Source of the DNA: Ananas comosus | Taxonomy: Eukaryota > Streptophyta > Magnoliopsida > Poales > Bromeliaceae | Assembly (NCBI RefSeq): GCF_001540865.1 | Contig: NC_033629.1 | Coordinates: 10,790,733 to 10,854,732, forward strand | Direction: 5' to 3' | Length of the DNA stretch: 64,000 nt | In this document: one piece after another, positions 45,176-56,369 of the stretch | How positions within the stretch are numbered: the stretch's first letter is position 1 | How the letters are laid out: each line of letters starts with the position of its first letter | Notes under the pieces: generated by a model | Seen by the model: the letters and a program-made list of their open reading frames with translations, nothing else | Database searches by the model: none | What the model was told of the DNA's origin: nothing | Position numbers and translations under genes: made by a program

Positions 45176-45593
45176 AGGAAAACTTCAAATACCCCTTGGG
45201 GTTTCGTATTTTTTCACTTTAATATCCTGTAGTTTCAAGTGTATCAAGTTAGTACCATGTGATTTCGCACTTTTTCATTTTAGTACCCTGTGATTTCAAG
45301 TATATCAAGGTAGTTTCATATGGTTTTATTTTTGTATCAAGTTAGTACTCCGTGGTTTTAATTTTCTCCTTTTGTTATCCATTTCGGGGTATATAATTTA
45401 ACGAAATATTAAACCATAGGATACTAAAGTGAGAAAGTGTGAAACCATAGGGTACTAACTTGATACACTTGAAATCACAGGATATTAAAGTGAGAAAGTG
45501 CAAAACTATAGGGTACTAACTTGATACACTTAAAACCACAAGGTATGAAAGTGAGAAAGTGCGAAACCACAGCGGGCTATTTGAAGTTTCCGC
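45176..45593. mobile_element. Family F foldback element, copy 2
   Basis: The left end is AGGAAAACTTCAAATACCCC and the inverted right end is GGGCTATTTGAAGTTTCCGC. It is flanked by AATAAATAA at 45167-45175 and 45594-45602, a perfect 9-bp duplication. The interior repeats 'GTACC-TGTGATTTC-AAGTGTATCAAGTTAGTA' in both orientations around an ATTTCGGGGTATATAATTTA centre. Confidence 0.8.
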
Positions 45594-45602
45594 AATAAAT
45601 AA

Positions 45603-45938
45603 TCAAGCAATTGATGCACATCCTTGACCTACAGTGGAGCAAAAGATGGAGCCCTAAATTTTGCAGCTAAATTAAAGCTGCAAAAGTCGAAGAAGTATCA
45701 CATCTTTCTAGAAAAGAAAGGAAAAAAAAAAATAATAATGAAAGACTAAATTACACTTTTGGCCCTCAAAACTGTGAGGTACGGGACACCGTAGTCCCCA
45801 TATTTCAATTTATTATAATTTTCTGTTCAAGTTTTTTAAACTGTTGCAATTAAATTTCACAATCTAATTTAGTTGACTACATATTTATGTGTTACTAATT
45901 TAAAAGTGATGTAGTAATACTATAATTGATGAAGTGAC
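45603..45938. other. Short intergenic stretch
   Basis: Contains a decayed repeat with AAATTACACTTTTGGCCCTC and ACGGGACACCGTAGTCCCCA. No gene. Confidence 0.45.
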
Positions 45939-45946
45939 AATAATTA

Positions 45947-46527
45947 GGGCTTTTCTTGCAGATAGCCCCCTTACAAATTTTTTTTTTAAAATTGGCCCTG
46001 TCAAAAATTTATTTATAAAAATGGCCCTGGCCCCACCACGCAAGCGCCACGTCAGCGCCACGCAGGCAGGGCTGGGCCAGATGGTTAAGTTGAACACGGT
46101 GAACCATTCACCGTGTTCAATACAAAACTTTGTATTGAACACGGTGAATGGTTCACCGTATCCAATACAAAATAGCTAAGATCAAAATATTTGTATTAGA
46201 CACGGTGAATCATTCACCGTGTCCAATACAAATAATTGGACACGGTGAATGGTTCACTGTGTCTAATACAAATACCTCCAACTTAGTCATTGTTGGGGTA
46301 TTTGTATTGGACACGGTGAACCATTCACCGTGTCCAATACAAAAATCTTATATTGAACATGGTGAATGGTTCACCGTGTTCAACTTAAACAACTGGGCCC
46401 GCGCTGCTCGCGTGGCGCTGACGTGGCGCTGGCGTGGCAGGGGCATGGCCATTTTTGCAAATAATTTTTGGACGGGGTTATTTTTGCAAATAAAATTTGT
46501 CAGGGGGCTATTTGCAAAAAAAGCCCC
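45947..46527. mobile_element. Family G palindrome-array element, copy 1
   Basis: The inverted ends start GGGCTTTTCTTGCA and finish TTGCAAAAAAAGCCC, and extend about 100 bp through CCCCCTTACAAATTT and GCGCCACGTCAGCGCCACGC blocks. Perfect 8-bp duplication AATAATTA at 45939-45946 and 46528-46535. The interior holds six near-palindromic units built on ACACGGTGAA-(N4)-TTCACCGTGT at about 46093, 46134, 46198, 46238, 46308 and 46353. No protein is encoded. An 8-bp duplication suggests a hAT-type non-autonomous element. Confidence 0.82.
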
Positions 46528-46535
46528 AATAATTA

Positions 46536-47100
46536 ATATGTCGCATTACTTTTATAGCAGCAACACTTTATTATTTAGTCAACTAAAACCTAATTTGATA
46601 ATGTGGTGGCTAAAAGTATTATTTTTATACTATAAAAAGCCTAAAAATTTTAAAAGCGTTAATCTTTCCTTCTTTTATATTATAAAATTACAGTTATAAC
46701 CCACATACTTCTAGCGGGTGCGGATTGTTAATCCCACCCCTAATGGGTTACTAGGGGTGGGGTTAACATTAACAATCCCCACCCCCTGTGGATTAGGGTG
46801 GGAATAGCTTCCAACCTCTATTTAATTTTTTAATTTAAATTTTAAATTTTAAAAATTTATAATTTATAATCTTAAAATTAAAATTTATAATTTTAAATTC
46901 TAAATTTTTAAATTTATATTTTAAATATAAAATTTAGAATTTGATAGTTTAGATTTCTAAATTTAGATTTAATCTTAAATTTAAAATTTAGAAATTTTTA
47001 TTTTCGAATTTGAGATTTAAAATTTATATTTATATTTTGAATTTTTGAAATTTAAAAATTATATATTTAAATTTAAAATTTTAAATACAAATATAATATA
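46536..47100. repeat. AT-rich low-complexity sequence
   Basis: A palindromic patch lies at 46708-46800 (GCGGATTGTTAATCCCACCC and GGGGTTAACATTAACAATCC). About 280 bases of TTTAAATTTTAAA-like sequence follow. No gene. Confidence 0.6.
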
Positions 47101-47959
47101 AAGGGCAGTATCATTTTTTTTCTATTTGTAACTACATACTATTCTTCTTATTCAATCTTATTTATTCAAACATTATTTTTCTTATCCCCAGAAACAACTT
47201 AATTTTCATTCAAATGAAAAATCGATATTCTAGACTTATATCTGAACTTATACCTATCTTGAAACAGATAGTTCTTACTTATACCCGAACCAAATAAAAT
47301 TAGAGAAAGAAAAATTGCAAGTGCTTTTAAATTTTTCAGGTTCTGCATAATATAAAAATAGTCCATTTAGCTACTATATTATTACCTAACTAGTCCTAAA
47401 TTGGATTATGCAACTTGATTCCAACAATTTACAAAATTCAAGCCACAAATTGTAACAAATAAAAGTTTTGAGGACCAAAGTATCATGCACCTCATAATTT
47501 GAGGACCGAGAGAGTAATTTTGCCAAAAAATAAAAAAAGAAAATTTTAATTTTTTACTCTTTACACAGGTACAACAAAAAGTATCAATTTCACACCCCAA
47601 ACCACTCTCGCACCAAGTTTCTCTTCAACGAACCCAAAGCCCATGTATAACGTAATCTCATGATACCACCATCACTACTTTCTCCTGTAAGCTACTGAAA
47701 TGTTGGCATATTGATGTGTTATATTCTGATCGGCTTGTACAAATCAAACTAGCACGTTAGGAGATGCCCGTAACGGTAGGTAAAGCATTTCCCTATGTAC
47801 AAAGTTTATCTGAAAATCTACTTGTCTTAAAAGCAGTATCACATTCCTTGACCACCCATGAAGCAAACTCCATTGCAGGCAATCGCGATTCTTCGATCTA
47901 TTCTTCTCTGTAAATAGACTTTCAAATTCATCGATTATGATTGATGGTCTAATCCTACA
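47101..47959. other. Upstream region of the NTF2-like gene
   Basis: AT-rich. A TATA-like CCATGTATAACG lies near 47642, with CT-rich leader sequence at 47890-47930. No other gene. Confidence 0.4.
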
Positions 47960-50284
47960 ATGGCTTGCATTCCCTTCTCATTACCAGCTCCTGAAATAAC
48001 ATGTGGGAGGTCTCATTCCTCCCTCACTGTACCAACAAACTCTAGTCACTGTTGTGTTGCTCCGAAGATAAAGAGATTGAGACTCACAACCACTCACTTA
48101 CGAAGGCGGCGATTCCCTTGCAAGCCACTTCGAGCTTTACAACCGACCGGGCCGGAAGATCTGAATCACCTGGCCGATAAAGTGCCGCCTTCGCCTTTGC
48201 TAGAACTGACTCAGAAGTTCTACTCATCCCTAAATGACCAGGACATCAAAAGTTTAGAGAAGCTGATTGCTCCTGGCTGCAAAATTGAAGATAAAGCATA
48301 TTATAAGCCACTGCAAGGAAAGGTAACAGTTTTCTGCCCAAAAAAGCAATTTCCAATTGTTTACTTGAGAAAGGCTCTCCGCAATTTGAGGAAAAGTTAA
48401 CACCTTGTTTCCAGATGAATTCTGTGGAGAAGTAAAACAGCAAAATGCCCACTTATTTACTACATTTATCCATCACTTCCCGTTTCCTTTTTCCACAAAT
48501 CAATAAAAAGAAATAAAACAGTTTCATTTCTTATGAACCAAACAAATGAAACATTACATTTCTATTCTAACAAAAGTTTAAAAAAAAAAAAAACAGTTTT
48601 TCAATGCTTTCCTTGCATTATTGCTACTAAACAGCCACTTAACTTCACATCCCTACTATATGTGGAATGTACACCATTTAACGATGATAATTCACTAATA
48701 TTTTCTATGAACTTAGAGTATTCACAAGTATTTTGAAAGACTAGTAGAAGCCATGGGAAAGAACGTCACTTTCACCGTTGATGAGATCTGCGAAGGAGGA
48801 CGCTTAACGATTGCAATAAGATGGCACCTTGGTAAGAGGATACAGACTTCTCAGATTTGTGTCATGTGCAAACATGTACCGGAACTCTAGAAGTTTGCTT
48901 TCTTCAATAACTAACCTTTCAAGAGTTTTATTTTTAGTACCCCATAAGGGAAGCTGTCGAAGAAATAATTGCTTGCCCAAGATGCATCTGCACATCCGTG
49001 CAGCACACTGTCATCTCCCTCCGTCCTGTCTCATACTTTCAATTGAATCATCTAATACAAATAGAGAAAAGACTAATCAGATAGGTGGAAAAGATTAAAG
49101 TATGAAATGAAATGGAAAGCAAATGACGGAGTGGCAGATGGCTATAAGAATGCAGAATGCACCGGGTGCAGGGAATAATTTCTCGAAATAATGAGTATAG
49201 CAATGTATTGAAATCAGAATTTAAGAAACATTAGGTACAAAACTACAAAATTTAAACTATTAAAGTTCAAGTATCTTTTTTCAAATGGCCTGTAGTTCAA
49301 GCAGCCTTCTAGCCTTTTTACCTCTAAGTCTTTTACAGCAATATTTAGAGAAGCATTGCTTGAATTTGCTAATAATAGCATCATTTTACAGAGTGGAAAG
49401 GAAAGAAAATACCCTTCACCAATAGCTGCAGCTTCTACAAATGTTCGAGAGATGGTGAAGCACTTCTTATTAAGTAGCCATCATACTCTCAATAATCATG
49501 TTGCTTTGTTTATGCATGAAAACCCCCCATGAACATCGTGATTTTGGGATTTGCCCTATTGAAATTTTTAAAACCGACATTTTACCCATCCTTTAAGGAA
49601 GGCAACACACCACCAGATGGAAACATTGAACAAAGAGAAGTAATGGAATCATGTTGTTGTTTCCGGGGGGGGCGCTAATATGTAGATATTCATATTCCAG
49701 GCAGGCAAAGTGAGAATCATGATAAATACAAGGGGTTCCTGCAATTTAGCCAAATTTTAGTGGCAACTATCTACAAAGATCTCTTTCAACTAACACATCT
49801 ATCAACCTGTTTTACAGGGAAGCTCATGTCTTTGTTGAGTCGCCACTCAAACCAGGAGATCTTGCACCGGTAATTCCTTCTGAATATATTTCCAATTTCA
49901 TGCTGTCTATGTTTGAATGCCAAAGAAATCTCAAACAACATTAATAGAAGTTACCTTTATGGTTTCAGAAAATGCTGAAGTTGATCACCTTCCTATTTGA
50001 TAGGTTGCCAAATCTCGCGGAGAGTATGCATTGCCTAACATTATCAACCTATTGATATTTTTAAACAATAAACTCGATGAACAAAGCTCATGATGATTCA
50101 TTCTGCAGGTTTCCTAAATAAGCCTGATGCAGTTGTTTACTATGTGATCAAGTTTTGTCAGATCTTCGTGAAGCCTTTGATCCTTCCACTTGTGGCATAC
50201 TATAGCTTCATTTGGGCATTTGTAGCTAAAATTTTAGCTATTGCTTTAAGCATCTTGCGAAAAATTTCAAAGATCTTTGGCTGA
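47960..50284 (+). CDS. Plastid-type NTF2-like/SnoaL-fold protein with C-terminal membrane segment
   Basis: Six exons in phase: 47960-48322, 48717-48831, 49392-49473, 49818-49869, 49969-50023, 50109-50284, giving 280 residues. Residues 1-65 are Ser/Thr/Arg-rich without acid residues until RALQPTGPEDL, as in a chloroplast transit peptide. Residues about 76-200 form an NTF2/SnoaL-like domain: SPLLELTQKFYSSLNDQDIK, IAPGCKIEDKAYYKPLQGK, NVTFTVDEICEGGRLTIA, RWHLEWKGKKIPFTNSCSFY, EALLIKEAHVFVESPLKPGD. Residues about 230-275 include the hydrophobic stretch YSFIWAFVAKILAIALSIL, a likely membrane anchor. The fold is common to wound-induced and uncharacterised plastid proteins in plants. No catalytic role is known to me for this type. 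It converges with the PPR gene. Confidence 0.8.
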
Positions 50285-51990
50285 AAGCCATGTAAGTTTT
50301 TCATATTTGAAGCCAAATTTTGCTAAAGTTGAGAATTTCATATGCACCTCCCTGCAATATCATCTTTTAAAATATACCCTTGTAAAATCTGAACTTTTCA
50401 CATATATCCTTCGTACAAAAATACTCTTTTCTTAAGTTGGGGAGGTATGTTATCCAAGGGGAGATTGGTTTAGTATTTAAAAAAAAAAGCTCTTAGCTTA
50501 ATTTGTAAAGCTAACAGTTGAAACTGAGCAAGATTTCAATTTCATCCTCCTAGTATCAAGTTTGAACTATAACAAATAAAGTGTGTTCAAATCAACAAAT
50601 AATCAAGTCCTTCCTTTAGTTAGCTGACCAAAAAAGGGCCTTTTTAGCAACAGCACTAGGCCTTCCTTTGTTAAACTTGAAACTCCTGAGGATAAAATTG
50701 AAAAGAAGGTCAAACTTTGGGAATGAAATCAGAATAGAGATCAAACGTCAGGACCAAAATTAAAACTGAGGATTAACTGAAACTGAGGTCAACTGTATAG
50801 TTCTTAAAATCAGAACTCTGAAGACGAGATCAAAACACAGGTCTACCATTTGCGACTGAATGTAGAAGTAACCAAAAGCTTTTTTCCTGAGACGGTTTTC
50901 ATATAATTGTGCATGTGAGAAAATATATTTTTCTTGTACAGTATACATGAAAATTCAGATTTTGCAAGCATGTTCTTGTGTTGTGACTGTTTATGAAAAT
51001 AATTAATTTTGCAGGGATGTTTTGTAAATATCTCGATAGAAATTTACCAGAATACCCATACATACTGTCAATTGTCATCTCACTGCTTGAAATCTCCAGT
51101 TACAAGAGAATAATCAAGAAGCAAAGAACAGGTGATAATGGAGGGTTCCTGGAACAATAGCCATTCAACATTCTCGTTCATCACTTGAGCTGCTTCCTAA
51201 ATATCATCCTTCTACGCTTCTGCAGCATTAAAACAAGTCACTTCTCGTCTCACAGTAGCTTTAGTCAAAGAATGGTGAGAAACAACATTTTGTGTAAAAG
51301 GGTTGTAAAGTAGAACAAAGATGATAGTTCTAGAGGTTGATTATCAGTTATCTTGGCATTCTTATTTAAGACATTAATTTTTTGTAAAATCCTTTCATAA
51401 AAGATATGCATGAAAATATTAGTTTGCAGCCCCCCATCCACGCGCAGGACACACAGCACAGCGAAGCATATACAGGACCAAAGAGAATTAGATTATGTGA
51501 TTCATATAAAAAACATTGCCATACCTTCTTGCGGCAACCGGAAAGATAATATTCTAATTGCAAGTCGAAAGAACGGCGGCTTTCATCGGCACTCCATATG
51601 TATGCCTTTCTTTTTTCCTTATTACATTTGGTCTTCTAATGGCTGGGAGGGCTAAATATTACACCCAGTTTTTTATTAAGATATTTCAGAGTGGCAGCTT
51701 AGTTGCTTATAGACCCCGAGCAAAAAGAAAATACTCCACCAGCCTGACCGGTCAAGTCAGGTCAGGCCTGAGTGCGATCACTGGGCTTGTCCGGCTCTCA
51801 AAACTTGAGCAAGCAAATTCAGGTCGAGCTCAGGTCCTCAATTTCTTTAGTTGACCTGGTTGGACCCGGCCATATTTTTAGTTCACTGGGACATTTTCAG
51901 GCTTGAGACATCTAGATAAATCCCAGTCTAGTTTGGGTTTTGGCAGGACAATTCTCTTTTGACTCCACCAGACCCTGGATTTACTCAGGT
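50285..51990. other. Intergenic between NTF2-like and PPR genes
   Basis: At 50340-50450 and 50900-51060 are fragments of the repeat also found in introns of the lipid kinase (theme 'TACCCTTGTAAAATCTGAACTTTTCACATATATCC'). At 50620-50830 a block is built of many variants of 'AACTGAGGTCAA' and 'GACCAAAATTAAAACTGAGGA'. No gene. Confidence 0.45.
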
Positions 51991-54471
51991 TTAATTGCTT
52001 ATCTGCATCCAACTTTGGCCTGCACACTTCCTCGCCATTCTCTCCCTCATCATTTTCCTTATCTGATCACCCCACTCCAACTTACCCACATCATCATACA
52101 TGCTTGCAAGCAATACATAAATAGACGGATCTGTTGGGTTCGTCTCTAATGCCTTCTTCGCCATGCACTCTCCAAGAACCAAGTTCCCATAAAGCTTGCA
52201 AGAAGCCAAAATTGTCTTATACATTCCCACATCAGGCTCAAAAGGCATGCTCTCCATTGCAAAAGCTGCTTCTTCAAGCCGGCCTGCTCGTCCCAACAAA
52301 TCTAACAAGCACGCATAGTGATCCCGCTGTGGGGAGAGGCCATAAATTTCCCTCATCAAATTGAAATGCTCGATGCCCACATCGACCAATCCACCATGAC
52401 TACATGCATACATCACCACTAAGATGGTTATGCTGTCCGGTTTGATTTTTGCCAACCGCATGTCCTCAAAAGCAGACAGGGCTTGTGAAATAAGCCCATT
52501 GGAAGCCAACCCAGATATCAAACTATTCCACGATACCACATTAGGCTCCTCGATCTCCATGAAGATGCTTCGAGCTTCTTTTATACACCCACATTTGCCG
52601 TACATATCAAGAAGGCTATTAGAAACTGAAACTTTATTGTTCAATCCCAACTTCATTGAAGAGCAGTGGAGCTGCTTCCCACACTCTATCGCCGTTAAGC
52701 CCGCAGTAGAAGAGAGGAAGCAAGCAAGACTAAACCCATCCATCTCTATTCCTTCGTTGTGCATTTGGGTCATCATTTCCAAAGCCCTCATATGAAGGCC
52801 CATCTGATTAAGCCCTTTGGCTATGCTTGTATACGTGAACACATCCCTAAAATTCATCATCGTTTTTGCGACCATCCACGCATCTTGCATCATAGAGTAC
52901 CTAGCATAGAGATCAACCAATGAATTCCCAACAGCCACATCTAAAGAATCCAACGTTGTCTTAAGCACATAGCCATGGAGCTTCTTCGCGTGAGCAAGAG
53001 CTTCCAAGGAGAAGCCACAGCCTGAAAGAATAGCGGACAAAGTGAAGGAATTGGGCTGAACTCCACTCGCCCGCATCTCAGCTAATGCAACAAATGCTTC
53101 CTGGCCTTGGCCGTGACGGGCCAGCCCAGCAATCAGAACAGTCCAAGAGATAACATTTGGGTAATTAATTGCTCTAAAAGCACTGATAGAGTCCCACACA
53201 TTCGTCGAGCACTTGGCATACAAGTCAACAATCGCATTACCAACTGAAGAATCCTGCTCCAACCCAATCTTGACCGTCCGGCAATGAATCTGCGCTCCAT
53301 GTTGTAGCGCCAATACAGACGAACACGCACTCACAACTCCTGCATACGTGAAGGCATTCGCTGTAACCCCCGCAATCTCCATCTCTTTCAACAAAGCGAT
53401 GGCTTCTTTGAACTCCCCTCTCTGGGAGTATCCAGCAATCATCGCCGTCCACAGCATCACATCCATATCAGGTGTTTGGCGAAAGACCGTTAAAGTACGG
53501 CCCATATCACGGCATTTTGAGTACATATTCACAAGTGCGGTTTTCAACACTAAATTGAGGTGCATTCCATAAATGATTAAATGGGCATGGAGCAGCTCAC
53601 CAATTCGACAGCACCCGAAGAGTCCGCATCCGGTTAGAAGCTTGGCAAAGGTGAACTCAGTGGGAGCGGTCCCGCCTCCGACCATGGTGGTGTATAGGTT
53701 CACGGCCCCGGTCAAGTCGCCTGCTTCTACATAAGCAGTTATGATGATAGTCCACGAGATCACATCTTTATAATCCATGGTAGCAAAAACCTGATCAGCT
53801 AAGCGGAATTCGCCAAACTTGGAGTAGAAATCCAGGAGAGCGCCGCCGACAACAGTGTTCGCTCCGAAGCCGCGCCGCCAAATCTGGGCGTGGATTTGGG
53901 AGCCCAGCGAGAACCGATCAGCGCAGCAGCGAAGGATGGCGGAGTACGTGAACTCGTTGGGGGCGGCGACGGGCGCCGAGGGATCGGGCAGCGCCAGCAT
54001 GCGTCGGAAGAGGCCGAGCGCGGCGTCGGCGAGGCCGGCGCGGGCGTGGGCAGAGATGGCGGCGGTCCAGGACGCGACGTCCCGGCGAGGCATTTCGTCG
54101 AACAGCATGCGGGCGTGGGCGGGGCCGCTGACGCCGCCGCGGCGGAGCTCGGCGTAGAGGGCGAGGAGGCGGTTGCAGAGGAGGAGGTCGCCGGAGAGGC
54201 CGAGCTTGATGACGGCGCCGTGGGCGGAGGAAGCGCGGCGGAGGGAGGAAGAGGAGGGGGAGGAGGAGAGGAGGCGGAGGCACGAGTCGTAGGAGACGAG
54301 CTCGGAATCATGGCGTGGGGGCGAGTGGTGGAGGTTTCGAAGGTTTCTAGGGTTTGGAGGGTGGGGTAGCTCGAGGAGAGAGGAGAGGAAGGAGATGGGG
54401 ATGAGTGGAGAAGGAGTCGGAGAAAAGGAGGAGTTGGGAACGAAGGACTTACTCCAACGAGAGCAGCTCAT
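51991..54471 (-). CDS. E-class pentatricopeptide repeat protein
   Basis: A single-exon gene of 826 residues. After an N-terminal Ser/Pro-rich region that could target an organelle (residues 1-60), PLS-type PPR motifs follow in series. Examples are ARMLFDEMPRRDVASWTAAI, GGALLDFYSKFGEFRLADQV, GNAIVDLYAKCSTNVWDSIS, GNSLVDLYARYSMMQDAW, NSLLDMYGKCGCIKEARSIF and HYACLLDLLGRAGRLEEA. The end is E-type (YVLLASMYDDVGKLEWGDQI, MRERMARKCAGQSWMQISN) and stops there, with no E+ or DYW domain. Such proteins bind organellar RNA, usually for C-to-U editing with a separate deaminase partner. GC content is very high in the first 600 coding bases and falls later. It resembles the At5g52850-type group, though I cannot confirm orthology. 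Confidence 0.9.
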   Translation of the reverse strand: MSCSRWSKSFVPNSSFSPTPSPLIPISFLSSLLELPHPPNPRNLRNLHHSPPRHDSELVSYDSCLRLLSSSPSSSSLRRASSAHGAVIKLGLSGDLLLCNRLLALYAELRRGGVSGPAHARMLFDEMPRRDVASWTAAISAHARAGLADAALGLFRRMLALPDPSAPVAAPNEFTYSAILRCCADRFSLGSQIHAQIWRRGFGANTVVGGALLDFYSKFGEFRLADQVFATMDYKDVISWTIIITAYVEAGDLTGAVNLYTTMVGGGTAPTEFTFAKLLTGCGLFGCCRIGELLHAHLIIYGMHLNLVLKTALVNMYSKCRDMGRTLTVFRQTPDMDVMLWTAMIAGYSQRGEFKEAIALLKEMEIAGVTANAFTYAGVVSACSSVLALQHGAQIHCRTVKIGLEQDSSVGNAIVDLYAKCSTNVWDSISAFRAINYPNVISWTVLIAGLARHGQGQEAFVALAEMRASGVQPNSFTLSAILSGCGFSLEALAHAKKLHGYVLKTTLDSLDVAVGNSLVDLYARYSMMQDAWMVAKTMMNFRDVFTYTSIAKGLNQMGLHMRALEMMTQMHNEGIEMDGFSLACFLSSTAGLTAIECGKQLHCSSMKLGLNNKVSVSNSLLDMYGKCGCIKEARSIFMEIEEPNVVSWNSLISGLASNGLISQALSAFEDMRLAKIKPDSITILVVMYACSHGGLVDVGIEHFNLMREIYGLSPQRDHYACLLDLLGRAGRLEEAAFAMESMPFEPDVGMYKTILASCKLYGNLVLGECMAKKALETNPTDPSIYVLLASMYDDVGKLEWGDQIRKMMRERMARKCAGQSWMQISN

Positions 54472-54572
54472 GCTACTTTATTCATCATGGACTGTGCATG
54501 GCAACAGATTTATGGATGAAAAAGAAAAAGCATGTAATCCTTGTTTTTTAGATTTTTTTTTTTTAAAGTAAA
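54472..54572 (-). promoter_or_regulatory. PPR gene upstream region
   Basis: Only about 100 bp separates the PPR start codon from a family F element, so the proximal promoter is bounded by, or includes, transposon sequence. Confidence 0.4.
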
Positions 54573-54925
54573 AACTTCAAATACTATCTGTATGGTTTTG
54601 CGCTTTCTCATTTTTAGTACTCTATGATTTAAAGTGTATTAATTTAGAATCCTATAATTTTATTTTTCTCTTTTTATTATTTTTTTTACTATTTTTTTCG
54701 TTAAATCGGTGATAAAGTTAAAACTAAAAGATACTAAAGTGAATATTTGATAAACCTAGGTAGGATATCTGAAGTTTTTTTTTGTACATAATTTAACGAA
54801 ATATTAACGAAAAAACTGACGAAAGAAGAAAAATAAAACCATGGGGTATTGAATTGATACACTTTAAGTCACAGGGTACTAAAGTAAAAAAATGCGAAAC
54901 CATATTAATAGTATTTGAAGTTTGC
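54573..54925. mobile_element. Family F foldback element, copy 3
   Basis: The ends are AAAAACTTCAAATACTATCT and, inverted, TAGTATTTGAAGTTTGCC. The interior carries the family theme (GTATGGTTTTGCGCTTTCTC, AAAGTGTATTAATTTAGAAT) and the inverse (TTGATACACTTTAAGTCACA). Flanks are T/A-rich and no clean duplication is visible. Confidence 0.7.
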
Positions 54926-54989
54926 CTTTTTTTTTTACAACTTTATAATAATTTTAATAAAAAAATTATTAGACCAAATCTCAATCTTC

Positions 54990-55190
54990 TCGCCAACTAA
55001 GCGCTGTGTCAAATTTTAGACTCCGATCACTAAATAAATAATATTAAAAATTATAAAAATTATTTTTTATGTATTTTAAATATTTTAAATTAAATATGAT
55101 AAAGCCGATTATCGATTTGAAAGCATATGTATTGAAATCGACTTGATAACACGTAAGCTACCGAAAAGCATACAAGTGTAGTCCAGTAAT
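54990..55190. mobile_element. Family A-type MITE, right-half fragment
   Basis: It reads TTTTAGACTCCGATCACTAA, AAAAATTATAAAAATTATTT, GATAAAGCCGATTATCGATT then TGAAAGC...TTGAAATCGACTTGATAACACG. This is the order of a family A right arm, strongly diverged. Confidence 0.5.
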
Positions 55191-56366
55191 AGTGTGTTAT
55201 TATATTAGGACTAATAAAGTTATTTTTTCATACTAATTTAAATAAAATAAATTAAAAAATATTTTATAAAAAATATATTTTATTTTTTACTTTTAATTAA
55301 TCATTTATGAAAGAAACATTCATAAACTAAATTATATATAAACTGAGTATATTAAAATGATAAAATTATACGCCGAATCTAGTTCTAGTCCGAGTTCGGG
55401 TCGGATAAATATAAAATCTATATCCATATTCATATCCGTCGAATTTTTATTGTCTATACACATAACCGAATTCATATCCGTTTAACTCAGTTAAACTCGC
55501 AACGTTTGAATTCGAATTCAGATTATTTCGGATATCCATTACCATTAACATCCCTACTCGGGCTCCGGATAAAATGCCCGAATTGCATCCCATGCATCTA
55601 TTAAATTTTTGTTTGATTTGGTGTAGTTAGGCCCAATTGCAATAATTGCATCTGCACGAGAAGCCCAACTGCAGTAGTTGGTACTGCAATCAATTTGGTT
55701 GTAGTACCAACTGCTGCAATTGAGCCGAAGACGGCTCATCCATTAAAAAAAATAAATAAAGCGTGATTTTTTTTTTCATACGTTTTTTTTAAAAACTTTT
55801 TTTTTCAATAATACCTATTCATGAAATATGCTAGGATTTTAATAATATCTGTTACAGTTCAATAAATCTTTTTATATGCTTCTTTTTTTAACTTTTTTTT
55901 TTCCAAGAATACCTATTCATGAAATCTACTAAAGTTTAATAATACATGTTAGGGTTCAATAATTCTTTTTTCATACGTTTCATTTCTTTCCGGTCTGCTA
56001 GTTCAATAATACCTTAATTTTTGTTTTAACCAAATATATAATATATTTGCATTTAAAATTCATTAAATTCATACATAATTTTATAATATATAAATTATAT
56101 ATGAACATAAAAATCATAATCAATAATTAAAAGATCTCATAATTATGTTATATTCAGAAGAAGTAATATCATATTTCTATCTAAAAGTTGATAGAATTTA
56201 TAAATACAAATCTTAACTGCAAACTACCAAATAAAAAAAATATAACCGCTTGTATAAACTTCTAATTACACTATTTTTATAATTACATCCAACCACACAG
56301 CCCTATGATTCATTCGGGATTCGTCTCTTTCGATAATTAATCACTTCTCCCTCTCCTTTTTTTTCT
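55191..56366. other. Intergenic, AT-rich
   Basis: A GGCTCCGGATAAAATGCCCG...TTGGTACTGCAATCAATTTG patch at 55560-55740 has internal inverted repeats around CAATTGCAGTAG-type words. At 55770-55990 there are three imperfect direct repeats of 'TTTTTTAA-CTTTTTTTTTC-AATAATACCTATTCATGAAAT'. No gene. Confidence 0.45.
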
Positions 56367-56369
56367 GGG

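Noticed and set aside
46093..46385. CRISPR-like array
   Set aside because: The regular units are palindromes within a plant transposon with target duplication. Spacers are nearly identical linkers and there are no cas genes.
53799..54369. Long GC-rich frames overlapping the PPR 5' end
   Set aside because: They are composition shadows of the PPR gene, with only Pro/Ser/Ala or Gly/Glu content.
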